NCBI GenBank assembly: GCA_037039925.1 | Contig: JAXRKP010000379.1 | Location: forward strand, 51,001-115,000 | Reading direction: 5' to 3' | From: Doris montereyensis | Lineage: Eukaryota > Mollusca > Gastropoda > Nudibranchia > Dorididae | DNA length: 64,000 nucleotides | Part shown: positions 1-21,210 of the stretch, piece after piece | Layout of the letters: each line of letters opens with the position of its first letter | How positions within the stretch are numbered: the first letter of the stretch is position 1 | The notes under the pieces: model-generated | What the model was told of the DNA's origin: nothing | Seen by the model: only the letters and a program-made list of their open reading frames with translations | The model's database searches: none | Translations under genes and position numbers: made by a program

Positions 1-900
1 TATACTGTAATGTTATGCAATTTGATTTCATTCCTGTTCTTTTACTTCTTCATAATGAAAAAAGACGTTCCAACTTTTTCATTCCTTGTTAGGTTATGTA
101 CAAAGTCTATTACTGGTTTTCTTTGTGCGACTCATTTACAAGCCAACAAAATTTGAATACAACATTGTTATGGCGGAGTTATAATAGTGGTAATCAAAGT
201 CCAGTTGTTTTTAAACCTCAATTTCAAATCTGATTTCATCGATTTTTCTACAGATCTGATTTCATCTCTAGTTTTATTCTATAAATATGATTTTATCTCT
301 GTTTATACAATTCTGATTTTGTCTTTTTTTACAAACTTGATTCATTTTTATTATTCTACAAATCTTATTTTACAACCACTTAACTCTTTTAGATAATGCT
401 GTAAGTTTTATCATTTTTAAATAACATGTAAATAAACTCCTTTGTTGCATCTTTGAATGAATAAAAAATTTGTAAAAGAAATACAAAAATAAAGTGTTTA
501 AAATTCCCTTAATCATGTATTGTCTTTATTTGCCTGTGTCATGTAAGCCGATGGAAATTCAAACCATGTGGTATTTTTAGATTTGAATTCTGTGTCACAA
601 ATTAGGCTACCCGTGGGTGCTACTAGTACATGCTATTGCTAGGGATTCCCAATTTTGAGCTAAATTTTGAAGTTTAAAAATTGCTTTTAATAATTTATCA
701 TTTTATATATGGAGCGACAAAGGCTGTCAATGTCATAGGGTCATTAAACACATGTTTTGAATTGTAGGCACTCCGATTGCAATGGTATTTATTGATTATT
801 TCATTGAAATTTACCCAAGTTGTGCCCGAGGTAAGAGGAATAGAGGAAGCATAGAAGAACACAGGAACTGCGCTTCCACCGGTCTATCGCGAACCCCCTC
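1..900. other. AT-rich sequence without recognised gene
   Basis: Open frames here are short and resemble no family. No repeat structure was recognised before the TC-rich stretch that follows. Confidence 0.5.
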
Positions 901-1765
901 CCCCCTTTTTTCCTCTTTCTGTTTCTGTCTCTCTCTTTGTCTCCCTATCTCTATTTCTCTGTCTCTCTATCTCCAGACCTGCCAACATCCCGAAATGATA
1001 GGTAAATTACCGATTTGAATGCCCTATTCTCGACAATTTTCCCGAAAAACCGTTAAGAGAGAACAAAATTCACTAGGTAATTAAAATTGAGATAAAATAT
1101 TACTAAAAACGCGTTTAAACAAGTGAAAAAGAAAATAATACTAATAGTATAGCACAGGTTCAAGTAAAGTTCAAGATTTCTCAACTACCACTCCCAACTC
1201 GTCCCCTATTCCCGAAGCAAATAATCAAATATTGATCGATAAAGACACAAGTTTGTCGCGATCAAGCAGAATTAAATACTTTCGATTCATCCACTGTTTT
1301 ATGATTGAAGATAATTCTGTGTGTTATTAGCTGACTAATGTCTCTCTCTCTGTCGCTGTGTCTGTCTGCCTCCCATTTTTGTCTGTCTCTCTCTCCCTCT
1401 CTCTCTGCCTGCCTGCCTCTCTTACTTTCTGTCTCTTTGTGTGTGTGTCTCTGTCTCCTTGTTTCTCTGTCCATCATTCTCATAGGGCGATTGGCAGACA
1501 CTACTAGTAGGTCCTACTTCTTGCTGTTCATTCTTGCGCTTATCTTTCATATTTATCCTGCTGTTTCCTCTTAATTCATCCGGGACACCGCAAATGGTGG
1601 ACAGACTAAATTCCAATCTTTCTGTATGTGTGTGTATGTCTCTCTCTCTCTTTCTCTCCCTCTGGCTGTCTGTCGTCTGCCTTCTATCACTGTCTCTGTC
1701 TGTTTGAAGTGTCTCTCTCTGTGTCTCTCTCTGTATGTCTGTCTTTCTCGCTCTCTTTCTAATCT
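901..1765. repeat. TC/TG-rich microsatellite tracts
   Basis: Three imperfect TCTC/TGTC tracts lie at about 905-975, 1338-1480 and 1637-1760. They produce open Ser/Leu-rich or Arg/Glu-rich frames on both strands that are not genes. Confidence 0.8.
1490..1605 (-). repeat. Dispersed repeat D, copy 1
   Basis: Repeat D in the orientation used here reads: ATATGTGGTGATCTCAGG, then AATTAAGAGGAAACAG, then a purine-rich GAAAGAA stretch, then GGACCTACCAGCAG and CCCACCAACCGCCCAC. This copy is in reverse orientation and clearly shows the CTCTTAATTCATCC and AGGTCCTACTTC blocks. Confidence 0.7.
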
Positions 1766-2210
1766 AAGTATATGTAATTTGTACTATATAATATAAATGG
1801 GGTTGGAAAGGTGGCCAATGTCAACAAGATTTACAGTATTATTTTACACACCCACAGACAGACAGACACAAAATTCGTACAACTTTTGAATTAAGCCAAA
1901 ATCAACGAAATCCCTCACACCAACAGGTTTTTGATGTTGCTGATTCCAAATTTGATATAAAGAATGCGCTTTGAGTTGATGTGTTATTTTGAATTTAATC
2001 TTTCAGGATTTTATCCTTCGCTGAGCCCTATGTCACATTTACGGTCGAGCAGACACCGCCAGTGATGCTCCTTGACAATATGACATGACATAGGTAGTCT
2101 TACTAAAATTTGAGTCCTCATCCGATTTTCAAATGACAGCGATTTAACTTCGAATACGTACATTATTTATAGATCTATACGTCAAACGGATGTAAAGTGT
2201 GTACTATGGA

Positions 2211-2411
2211 AAGAGGGTTTTAACATTGCGTCACTAGCACGCGACCAATAATTTCTCAGTTACGCCCCTTGACTGAAAACCATGACGAGTTAATTTACTC
2301 GCCTCGCAGTGCTTTGCTATCTCTTAAGTTGATATATCTGGAATCCTCAGGTTCTAAGCTTCAACATGTATAATTGGTCACGTGCTAGTGACACAATGTT
2401 AAAACCCTCTT
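2211..2411. mobile_element. Hairpin MITE with about 39-bp terminal inverted repeats
   Basis: The left end (2211-2250) and right end (2371-2411) are inverted copies differing at a few positions. Both begin AAGAGGGTTTTAACATTG and run on through the CACTAGCACG region. The roughly 120-base centre has no coding potential. No clear target-site duplication was seen, so the family is not assigned. Confidence 0.75.
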
Positions 2412-2640
2412 ACAAGTGTTATAACATTTAAATTTTGACAAGAGGGAAATGGGGATGGACCATTTTGTGAAACCTGCCTGCCATATAATAATATATATAT
2501 TTATTAAACCGTTGGACTTAAACGGTAATGTATTTCTACACTGAGGTCACCTTGCGCTGCGCACGGGTACTAAAAATTCCGTAGAGTTTTCTTTCATTTG
2601 GTGTAGAGGATGTTGGCAGGTCTGTATCTGTCTCTCTCAA

Positions 2641-2776
2641 CCTGGGGAAATGATTGTTAACTGCCTTTCCCAAGCAACAAAAAGTTGGGGCTAGCTCTGC
2701 CAGGATTCAAACTCAGAACCTCATGATCCCAAGTCTAGCACTAGTAGCAGCTTAACCATTCAGCCACCTGACATAG
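2641..2776 (-). mobile_element. SINE-1 fragment (tRNA-derived)
   Basis: This is the reverse complement of the SINE-1 head and early body. It has the B-box-like GGATTCAAACTCAGAACC and the CCTTTCCCAAG body motif. Confidence 0.7.
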
Positions 2777-2954
2777 GTCCCATATATATATTATGTTCTC
2801 TTTTGGGCTTCAGTATTTGATGTTTTCGCTCCGTGTATGTATTGTCACATAAGTAAATTCTCCTCAATTTGACTAAAATCTCAAATAATGGTAGTTCCGA
2901 CATCTACGAGGCCTTAGGAAAGAAGCAGGACCTACCATTAACATCTGCTTATTT

Positions 2955-3085
2955 GTTTCCATTAAAATTTCCAACATCCACCAATGCAGTGATCTCAGGG
3001 TGACTTAAAGAGAAACAGCCACATGAAAGATAAGTGAAAGACGGTAGTAGGACCTACCAGCAGCTTAACATCCACCGACCGCCTA
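2955..3085 (+). repeat. Dispersed repeat D, copy 2
   Basis: It shows GTGATCTCAGGGTGACTTAA, AGAGAAACAG and GGACCTACCAGCAG in order. A partial tail of another copy precedes it at 2905-2940. Confidence 0.7.
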
Positions 3086-3289
3086 CTGAAGTATATAAGT
3101 GTCGTAGTAGTAGCAAAACCATAGTGATGAGTTTCTTATTATAATCTTATCATGACAGCACTGGCTCAAAACTCTTGGCTGGCCCAGGTGTTTCTTCATG
3201 ACACTGTACTCATACAAAACATGGGAAAATACTCCACTCCCATTTCCTCACTCAATTTAGGCATAAACGAATATTCAGCTATAGCTTGT

Positions 3290-3415
3290 TTCATTGCCAC
3301 TACACTGTCCACCATATGTGGTGATCTCAGGGTGAATTAAGAGGAAACAGTAAAATGAAAGAAAAGAATGAAGAAAGGAAGGACCTACCAGCAGGGCTCA
3401 CCAACCATCTGCATC
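3290..3415 (+). repeat. Dispersed repeat D, copy 3
   Basis: One of the best copies: CACCATATGTGGTGATCTC, GAATTAAGAGGAAACAG, AAGGACCTACCAGCAG. Confidence 0.75.
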
Positions 3416-3494
3416 CATTATAGGTAGAGAAAGATCTTCCCAAAAGAAGCATAAAGCGCTTAACACAATAACAGGCTGCTGTACTGTATGCTCC

Positions 3495-4138
3495 AAAGGA
3501 GTTAAGAGAAGGACTTTATTTTTAAGAAGATGAAAACCAGACATGACAAAACATACCACCAGTACCCAATACAAACATGATGAGGCAATAACTTTTCAAA
3601 GACAGTACAATAAATGAAATCATTCTTTAATCGGCTCATGAAAAACAAATCCAACTCATCATCCATTTTTAAAATAGATAGCGGCATAGCTGGTGAGGTT
3701 GACTTAGACAGCACGAAAACTATAGTTAGTACAACTAAATATTTTGCTGTAGGGAGAAATAAGTTTTTAAAGACTTGATGATAAGTTTTAAAATACCAAC
3801 AAAATAACTGATTGAGCAAGGATAAATAATAACCAGAATAACAATACATTTCTTTTCTAGTAAACAACTGGTATTTGAGGCGAAAAGGGGCGGGGTAAAA
3901 TGATAAAAGGGATGTAAAAAGTCACTGCTTTAAAGAAAACACAAAGGGGAGAATGGTATACAACAAAATATCTCATATATATCTTATTTGTGTCACATTA
4001 TATTTACTGACTTCAATCAAAAAATCTCAGACTGGTGAGAGATAAGGACTAATGGCACCAATCTCCTCACTACAAACCAAAGCAACAAATATTGAATAAC
4101 TAAGAAAAGACCCCATTTAATCCAGGAAAGGAAATCGG
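3495..4138 (-). other. GAPDH: GAPDH 3' UTR with poly(A) signal
   Basis: AATAAA is present on the minus strand at 3520-3515, about 620 bases after the stop. It is followed by a T-poor stretch suitable for cleavage near 3495. A 121-codon open frame at 3502-3867 on the same strand lies inside this UTR and resembles nothing I recognise. Confidence 0.55.
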
Positions 4139-13128
<8,990 letters not shown>

Positions 13129-13129
13129 C

Positions 13130-16100
13130 TGTGGAATGAGGAAAAGGAAAATATTAAATTAAAAATTAAAAGAATTTCTTTCAATGAAGTCATAAAAATA
13201 TTGCAATATAGACCTTCAAAATTGGGACTAATGTATATATAAACCAAATTTGAAGTTCGTGTGGTTTGTTTTATTATCTTTTAGCAAAATTTAGCCCATT
13301 GATATTCTTTTTTCTTTGTATGTTATTAAGTATATTGTACTACACACACATATATATATACAAAATTTTCCAACAAGTTATCGTCATTTACACAACGTCA
13401 ATAAATCATTATAATATAATTCATTTCTATAGCGCCCACTCCCATCTTACGACAGCTCTAGGCGCAAACTACAGACTTTTATGCAAATTAGGTAACATGG
13501 ACTTGTAAACGTTTACTTAAACATGCTCATATGTAAAAATAAATGAGACACCTGCTCTTCCTCGTAACAGTATGTCTACATAGTCCAATGCTTCCACCAA
13601 CTACATGGTTGGTTTCAGTCTCAGTCCAACTTACGATAACATATCGGTCCAGCCCCTTGTCAATCACACATTTGAACTGCTCGTGTTCATCAATCAGTCA
13701 GTCTATCATCACTCGTTTCATTGAACTGCCCATCCATTGTCGCAATAGTGTCAGATGTTCTCTGACTGGCCCATATTGAACGTAGTTCCTCCAACTACCT
13801 CTGTATTTTACTTTCTCTCTTATCCCCCACAGAAACCAAGCCCCAACTTTTATCTCACCCCTTCAATATAAACCCTCCTCATTATATCCCTGGGGTGGAA
13901 CCCTGACTATGGATGCCCTTCCGAAATAAGGATAACTAAGATCATCGTGAAAATAGGCGTATAAAAATTAGAAGAAAGAAGTGCATTCATGAATAAGATA
14001 AATGTGAAAGTATCTAGAAATAATATTAGATCTATAGTATAAGATCTAGAAATTAGATCCAAATCTCTTCACATCTCTAATTCAATTCCCTTCTTTCTAG
14101 ACCCCAAGATCAGATCTCTATTACATCTGCCTTTAGCAAATGAAGTGCCATATGTGCAGTCGGACTAGATCTCGTTTAGCTGCAACCGAGAAAAACATGT
14201 TTTGGTCTTTAAAATATCTATACTACACTCAAATACGAAACTAAGTACACCGGACCATTGTCCAGTAACATAGATGTTTTCAAATAAATGGGTAACCCTC
14301 TGGCCATATTGAATTATGTAATATATCGCTTACTGCAGTTCGTTTGAAAACAGTAACCAAAATCCATCGGTCACTATCAAATGAACTGCTGTATCCGTAG
14401 GTTTCAGCTCAATCGACACATGCGACGATCATCCTGGCCGAGAAATCTCTCGTGATTATTATTTAAGTGCCATATACATATACACAATCTCCGCTGATGA
14501 CCGTGTGGGGGAGACTCACCTTTCACACTAGGCGGTTATGAATTCATTAGCTTTGATGGATAGTGTGTTATCATTATGTAACTATTCACTCATCCTTTTC
14601 TTCCCCTAGAACTTAACTTCGAGTGTACTACACTTGTAAATATTTGGTTCTCGGTATGAAAATCTCTCCTCAGAATTTTGTTAAAACTCATATGTAACTA
14701 GGCTGTCAAAACCGAAGTTGAAATATTTCTACAAGTATATAATGTAATACACTATTGGAAAGAACTTTTTATCGTAAGCATGTCTATACCAAAATCACCT
14801 TTATACACTAATTTCTAAGAAAGTTACGGGGATTTGAAAGATAGCAAAAAAGTGTCCTTTCTTGTGAAAATAGCAGGTTTTTGGGGCACACTGGTGATGT
14901 CAAAAATGATGCCAGAAACTTAATGGCTGAGGTTATAGAAATTCTAATAATGAGCTAGCCTATTATTTTTTAGAAGTGTCAATTTTTTAAATATCAAAAT
15001 GGTAAGCAGATTGAGGTGCCTTAAAAAGTTAAAATGAGTGTTTTTCGAACAAAGTGTCAAAATTTTTTTAAAATGTGATATTTTTAAAAACCATAGAAAA
15101 TATTATTTGCGGTTTGTTTGAAAAGATATTGATATGAAATTAAAGATCATTCTAAGTTCCTGACTATACGTATGACAAACATATAGGCTACTAGTTTGAA
15201 ATAACAGCCCCGGAAGTTGTCAAGCTAGGCCTAAGTATATTTCAGTTCATTAGAAAAAATACAATTTTTAAATATTCCCAAAAATTTCATTTCTAACAAA
15301 ATCAATGTAAATTCTTTGTTCCACGGTATTCATATTGACTCTTGTAACAAGTGTAAGGTCAGAAAAGACAAATTACACTTTTTACTTATAATTTAATAAG
15401 GTTTCTGCATTATAAGGTTTCCAATCTTTTTACTCAAGACGTATACGGCACTTCATTTGATAACGGCAGACATGGTACAGTTTGTCTTATATGTGGATCT
15501 ATTTCGAAGATCTCCATATCTACATTTTTAACCAGCTTTCACTGAAAGACAAACTGTAGCCTATCATGTAATAGAAATATGAACTTGGGATTTAGAAAGG
15601 TGGGAAATCTTACTAGAGATGTGTAGAGCGATTCTATATTTGGATCTAAAATCAAGATTTTTCTAGATTTAGATTCCAGACCTTGTAGATTAGCTAAGAC
15701 CTAGCTCTAATATTATTTCTAGATTAGATCTAGAGATCTTGTGCAATTAGACCAATCCAAACAAAAAATATAAAGGTATCTAGAATCTCGATCTTGATCT
15801 TCACATTCTCAATACACTTTCAAACCTCAGCGGGAGTCTGTCGACAGTAAGTTGACTTTGAAGAAGAGCCTGAAGCGGTGGCAGAAAATCAGATGGATTG
15901 GTTTCTAGTGTGTGATCGAATCAATTTATAGGCTAACCGTGGCAGAGAGACCTTGCTAATGTCAAGGTCAGTCGAGGGACGACCTTGCTCAAGATCGTTA
16001 TTGACTTCTAAGCCTACCAACAAAATGTCGTTGGGAATCCCGCTTTTTTAAATACAAATTGAAAATTCTGAAACCAATGTAGACATCTTTAAAATTAAGA

Positions 16101-16373
16101 TCTACATATATATCTATATCTGTACCAATCGTGATATGTATAGAGGTGACCTTACGGAGGCGAGGTCATTCAGTTAGATGGCACGATTTGTCGGTAGACA
16201 AAGTCAAGTTAAGAGTCTGACAACTAGAAAGCTCCAATTAACCGACTGTAATAGAATTAATGCATTACTAGATACTAATTCCGTATATAATTTGCATAGT
16301 TCCCTGCACATTCCAAGTCAAATATTTAAATCACCGATAACGAGAGTCGATGAGAAAAATAAACCTTACTCAC
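13130..16373 (-). other. GAPDH: GAPDH first intron
   Basis: A 3.2-kb AT-rich intron between the putative UTR exon and coding exon 1. Around 13410-13460 it has a short TATAGCGCC-type repeat motif. At 14020-14125 and 15640-15800 it is rich in AGATCT/TCTAGA words. No coding exon was found. Confidence 0.55.
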
Positions 16374-16520
16374 GGGTTTGCCGGCTGCAACGATCTGTGA
16401 ACATTTGATGTGAAAGAGGCTGAGAGCAAGGCCACAGGGAAGAGGTAAGACAAGGCCAAACCAAAGCGCATGCGCCGTGGACATAGCCCATAAATTTCTT
16501 TTTTTGGTCTATGTGGCTGA
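16374..16520 (-). promoter_or_regulatory. GAPDH: Putative GAPDH 5' UTR exon and core promoter
   Basis: On the minus strand a strong donor (GTGAGT, GT at 16373-16372) follows a GC-richer stretch ending GCCGGCAAACCC. It is the only good candidate upstream for a non-coding first exon joining the acceptor in front of the GAPDH start codon at 13128. About 95 bases upstream of that donor is the palindrome GCGCATGCGC (16468-16477), the core of an NRF1-type site common in housekeeping promoters. No clear TATA box was seen, and the transcription start is not defined by the sequence. Confidence 0.5.
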
Positions 16521-16593
16521 AGAGTTCCGTTACTGAGCTGTGAAAAAGTGGGCGTGTCCAAACCATAGATCTATTAAATAGAAATCCAAACAA

Positions 16594-17041
16594 TCTTGAC
16601 TTGCATCCACGCTCCACACATTGAAATGTATTGGGTTGTTGACAGGAAGAGTGAAAATAAAATTACTACATCTGCACAGAGATGCTAAGCTTCGAACATA
16701 TAAAAGATTCCTCACGAAAAGCAATATTGGTCGCCTTTAGATCGCATTTGGTCCAAGTTTGTATTCAATTGTAGTAAGTATAGTAAGACAGCAAACGGAA
16801 TATAATCATAACAATGACAACAAATTCAAAAACAAGCGTTCACAACTTCATAAAATTCAGTCTCCTAGATTACAGACGTAGAGAGTCTAGATCTAAATGT
16901 AGATCTAGATCTAGTAAAGATCTAAAATGTGTTATTTTTTATATAGACGAGGATTTTGTTCACGTAGATCTAGATCTAGATTAGATCTTGTATCATTATG
17001 ATAAACATGAATATATGCCTAGTCAAGACATTGTTCCAGGA
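16594..17041 (+). repeat. Duplicated segment upstream of GAPDH promoter (copy 1)
   Basis: It matches 33540-33939 in the same orientation. Shared blocks include CTCCACACATTGAAATGT, GAGATGCTAAGCTT, TTGGTCGCCTTTA, CCTAGATTACAG and ATGCCTAGTCAAGACATT. AGATCTAG-rich words at 16880-16990 are largely absent in the other copy. Confidence 0.75.
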
Positions 17042-17500
17042 AGCATTTACAACCGGGTAGATGCAGGAGTGCATCACCGCACATCATAGAACGAAATAAA
17101 TGACATGAGGATTTCAAAGAGATCAGTAAATATCTTCCCATATTGAAGTTTTCCCCTCGTACTCCCAGGTAACAGGGCTGTGGCCTTGCCATGCCATTTC
17201 ATGGACATTGAATAACATCAGATGCACCCCCAATTTAAAAAAAAAATTATTTATAACCTTTGTAATTTGCACTTTAGGAATAGAAATAATCTCTATCTTC
17301 CTCATTTGACTCATGTATATGAATGGCGAGTGTCTGGCTAAACAGAATATAGAATTTGCATGCGTGGCTTAACCAATACTTCAGGTGGTGCCACGATAGA
17401 ATACTGTCCCAACATCATACTTTTAGACAACTGATATAAATCATAATAGTAATAACATTCGAGTGTTTGAAGACAAAATATGCTTGCCAAGTCCGCAAAC
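17042..17500. other. No recognised feature
   Basis: I see neither a gene nor a repeat family here. Short open frames have no family signature. Confidence 0.45.
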
Positions 17501-17502
17501 TT

Positions 17503-17668
17503 AATAACAGAGAGGGAGTGAGGGAGAGAAAGAGAGAGATAGACAGATAGAGAGAGAAAGGGAAAGATATAGATAGAGAGAGAGGGAGAGAGATAGATAG
17601 AGAGAGAGGGAGTGGAAGAAAGAAGAGAGTGAGAGAGAAAGATAGAAAGAGGGAGGGAGAGAGAGCGT
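17503..17668. repeat. GA-rich microsatellite
   Basis: An imperfect GAGA/GATA tract, giving low-complexity Ser/Leu frames on the minus strand. Confidence 0.85.
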
Positions 17669-17699
17669 ACAACATGCATTAGTGTGTATCAGCATGCCG

Positions 17700-18231
17700 G
17701 CTTGCACCTAGGTTCCAAACCTCGATGGCTTGAATCGAGATCAAAATAGATATTGTCGACCAGCTGGACTGCGCGCGTGTCACGCCTCACCAGTTGGAGG
17801 ACAAATTGGTGCCTGGCTCCAAAATTTGAGTTTATTGTTCATTGAAGAAGGGAATATCACAACCTTCAACATTATTCTGTCAATTTTTTGTACAGTTAAT
17901 TAAGCTCATTTGGTTCCCTTTATGAAAGGCACCATGGGTCTCAAAAGAAATAGAGAGAGAGAGGCAGGAGAAGCGACCACGTCCATAGGCCCTACAGACG
18001 GGGAGGAGTTGTAAAGTACTGTAACGCTGCTGTGTGTGATTTTGGTAAAGCAAGTTGATGTGATGGGTATATTGCTAAGAAAAGGAACAGTATCTTCTCG
18101 GGAAATGCAATATTTTTATAGGTGGTGCCAGGCACCAAAAAAACAAGCAGAACATGCCCCTGTATATATGTTGGAAATTTGTATGGTGGGTATACTGTTT
18201 AAAAGCACTGATAAAAGTTGGTGACCCTGCA
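17700..18231. other. No recognised feature
   Basis: Unique-looking sequence to the left of the duplicated block. No gene was recognised. Confidence 0.4.
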
Positions 18232-18657
18232 TTTACACAGGGAGAGAAATACACACTACTATGCTAATACATTCATATTTACTTCTGTTAAATATTTTAT
18301 ATTAATAATAAGTCTTATTTAGGTCCATTGATATGGGTGGAAATGGCAAAATTTCACCATGTGCCTTATGAAATTTTAGACATGGAAAAGAACTATAAGA
18401 AATGCAGTATACTCAGAAAAGATTTAATAATTGTTCAAAGGCATTTGAAGAATTCTATCACTGACGTGAGATGAGTAAATTGGAAAGTAGTACACCCAAT
18501 AAATATGTAAGAATTGTCCATGGAAGAAGGGTACTAAAAGAGGGGACAAACATACAAGAGAAGTAAGTTACTAAGACACAGAAAATAGCATTGATGAAAG
18601 AAATACTGACTTCTGCAGAACAGAATAAAAAAATTAAAAAAGACAATCATGGCAGAA

Positions 18658-18805
<148 letters not shown>

Positions 18806-19682
18806 GATGTTGAAACTAATACAAATGCACTACCATACTTGAGGGAAGAATATCAAGACATAGGCCTAAAGGAGGTAGACTCTTTTACAGACCCTCAGAA
18901 GACCTTCTAGAAATAACAAAAGAGAATGTGATAGAAAACAAATGAACAGCACAAAAGATTGCTGGTTTTTAAAATATCTAGTATTATGATGCAGGATGAG
19001 GTGAAAATTCCTTTACCTTACTATTATAAAACCATTGAAGATCTATTCAGTTTGGGTAAAAGTTAAAGAAAGTGTTTAAAGTCTGCAGGGTATATTCCAA
19101 ACATAGAATGAAAGAACAAAGAATATATATGAGTTAACAAGTGATCATTATAAAAGACACTATAATAGGTTTACAACTGAAAAGACTATCACGTTTTTCA
19201 CACTTTCATTACCAGATTTAGATAGATTTCATACTAGTACTAGCTTCGTTTAAAACTAAAATTACATATTAATCTTCAGTAGTCAAGAAGAGTGGTAATG
19301 GATAAGAAATAATGGGTATGGGCAGTTATTTGGGTTTTTTTGTTTTTGTTTTTGTTTTGTGTTCTTTCTAAGAATTGCAGTTCCTTGGTGAAATTATTTT
19401 TTTTGGAGAGATTTTCACTTTGATCAATTTTTTCTTTTTCAAATGGACAACAGGATTGTTGGGTCGCAAATACATACATGTAACAGTATTCAGGTCTGCC
19501 TTATGTGCTGCCCAAGCACCACGAGGAGAAGAAGAAGAAGCAGTATTCAGGTGCAGCAGTTATGTTGGGCTTTACTTGAGTTAGTACTATCTTCCCCTTG
19601 GGATAATCAAATGTTGACCAGTTCTTTCATTCTACAAGTGTGTACCATATTGTCTAAAACATAAAAAATGTTTTTTCCTCAG

Positions 19683-19792
19683 ACCAAATATTTGAACATC
19701 TATTACCATGGCTGGCTTTGCGCAAAGTCAGGAAAGGAGAATTGCAGACAGTACACAATTGGCTTGAGAGTCATTTGCCTGAGTCTTGGCAA
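19683..19792 (+). CDS. GLYAT-like copy A, exon 1 found
   Basis: Acceptor TTTTTTCCTCAG, donor GTAGGT. It encodes QIFEHLLPWLALRKV, then RKGELQTVHNWLES and HLPESWQ. The frame is intact here, unlike in copy B. Confidence 0.7.
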
Positions 19793-19924
19793 GTAGGTAT
19801 GCTAGCAGAAGTCATTTTGTCTTTTTCATCAATCTGTTTATCATTTACATCAACATCATTATCATTGTTTTTGTTATTACTAATATTAGAACTGCCTCAT
19901 AAACATGTTACGATTATATTCTTC

Positions 19925-20060
19925 TTTGTCATCATCATCATCACTTCCAGCATCATCATCATTGACACCAATGCCATATCAATATCATCATCACCATTAT
20001 CATCATCATATCATCATCAACACTATCACCACTGCCTCATAAACACCTTCATGACCCCCT
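19925..20060. repeat. CAT/ATC triplet tract, copy A
   Basis: Imperfect ATC repeats in the intron after exon 1. The related tract in copy B is at 39650-39765. Confidence 0.75.
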
Positions 20061-20233
20061 TCATCATCGTTTCACTATCATTAATAGAAACATGATCATC
20101 CATAAAATTTCACTGGTGTCAGCTGTATAATATTATGTTTGATCATTCTGTTCGATAACACAATGACAATAATGATGATAGTGGTGATTGTAATGATAAA
20201 CTGAAATAATACAAAGATTTTTTAATTTTACAG

Positions 20234-20437
20234 TTGTTTGGAATAACTCGTTGTGTTCTTCGTGGTGATTGGCGGGCCAAACATTTTACACACTTGGCTG
20301 GCCTGTCATCCGAGGTGTCATCAACGGTGAATTGGAGCCCAGTCACCGCGTGAGTGATAACGTGACACTAATCTATTACTTCAAATATAAGGATGGATTT
20401 ATGGTGTGTATCCCGGATAAATGCAGGCTCACAGATT
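20234..20437 (+). CDS. GLYAT-like copy A, exon 2, with frameshift
   Basis: Acceptor TTTTACAG. It encodes LFGITRCVLRGDW, then after a one-base loss (GATTGGCGGG against GATTGGCCGGG in copy B, near 20273) GQTFYTLGWPVIRG and VINGELEPSHRVSDNV. The donor is probably GTACGT. Confidence 0.65.
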
Positions 20438-21043
20438 GTACGTATCCTTTATCCTTCAGCAGGTCATTTATTCAAAATTTCTTCTCAAACTCCCTGGGAG
20501 CATTCAGTACAGCTGTCTGTTAAGTGCTTCATGCTAACACTCTGACAAGATCCTTTCCTGCCCATACCTTAGCACTCATTCACTCCTGAGTCATATGAGA
20601 ACAGCAGTGTGAAATATTTTTTCCAAGAGTACAATGTCATCTTGCTTGTTTGTTTCAAAGTTAAATGAAAATAGAAAGCCCTATTCAGCAAGTCATTCAG
20701 GTTTAGAAAGCCATCAAACTTTCACTGTAACAACCCACAATAGAATTGAAATCCTGCAATCACTGACTCGCCAATGTTATAGTCACGGAGACAGCCCACC
20801 ATTACACCAAGACATCAAACAGTTTGCTTAACAAACAATAGATACTGTAGTCCCTAGCTAATAACTGACTCGCTGATAATATATAGTTTCGACAGCCTCA
20901 CTGTATCGTCTCACTGTCACATACCCACTCATCAAACAAAAAGGGTGCATACCATAGCCAATTCAGCTCATGTAGACCCCAATTTCGCGATAAACTGTTA
21001 ACTGAAGCAGCACCGTTAAGTTTTTATTCTATAGACAAACAAG

Positions 21044-21210
21044 GGGACACAGTAGTCCAGAGGCGTATCTGCCTTTGAACCAAAAGATTGTGGGTTCATG
21101 CCCTAATAGGTTGAACAATTGTAAGATTCAATCCCCTGATCAAGGTAGGTGGATAGACATCTAGTTCCATCAGAGACTGACAATAAAAGTTTGTTTGTGC
21201 ATGGGCACCT
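21044..21210 (+). mobile_element. SINE-2 fragment
   Basis: tRNA-like head ACAGTAGTCCAGAGGCG, B-box-like GTGGGTTCATGCC, then AGGTAGGTGGATAGACATC. Truncated after the middle. Confidence 0.7.

Noticed and set aside
3502..3867. 121-codon minus-strand frame as a separate gene
   Set aside because: It lies in the GAPDH 3' UTR, has no recognisable domain, and overlaps the poly(A) signal region.
13266..13779. Two 78-80-codon plus-strand frames in the GAPDH first intron
   Set aside because: No similarity recognised. Part overlaps a TATAGCGCC-type repeat motif.
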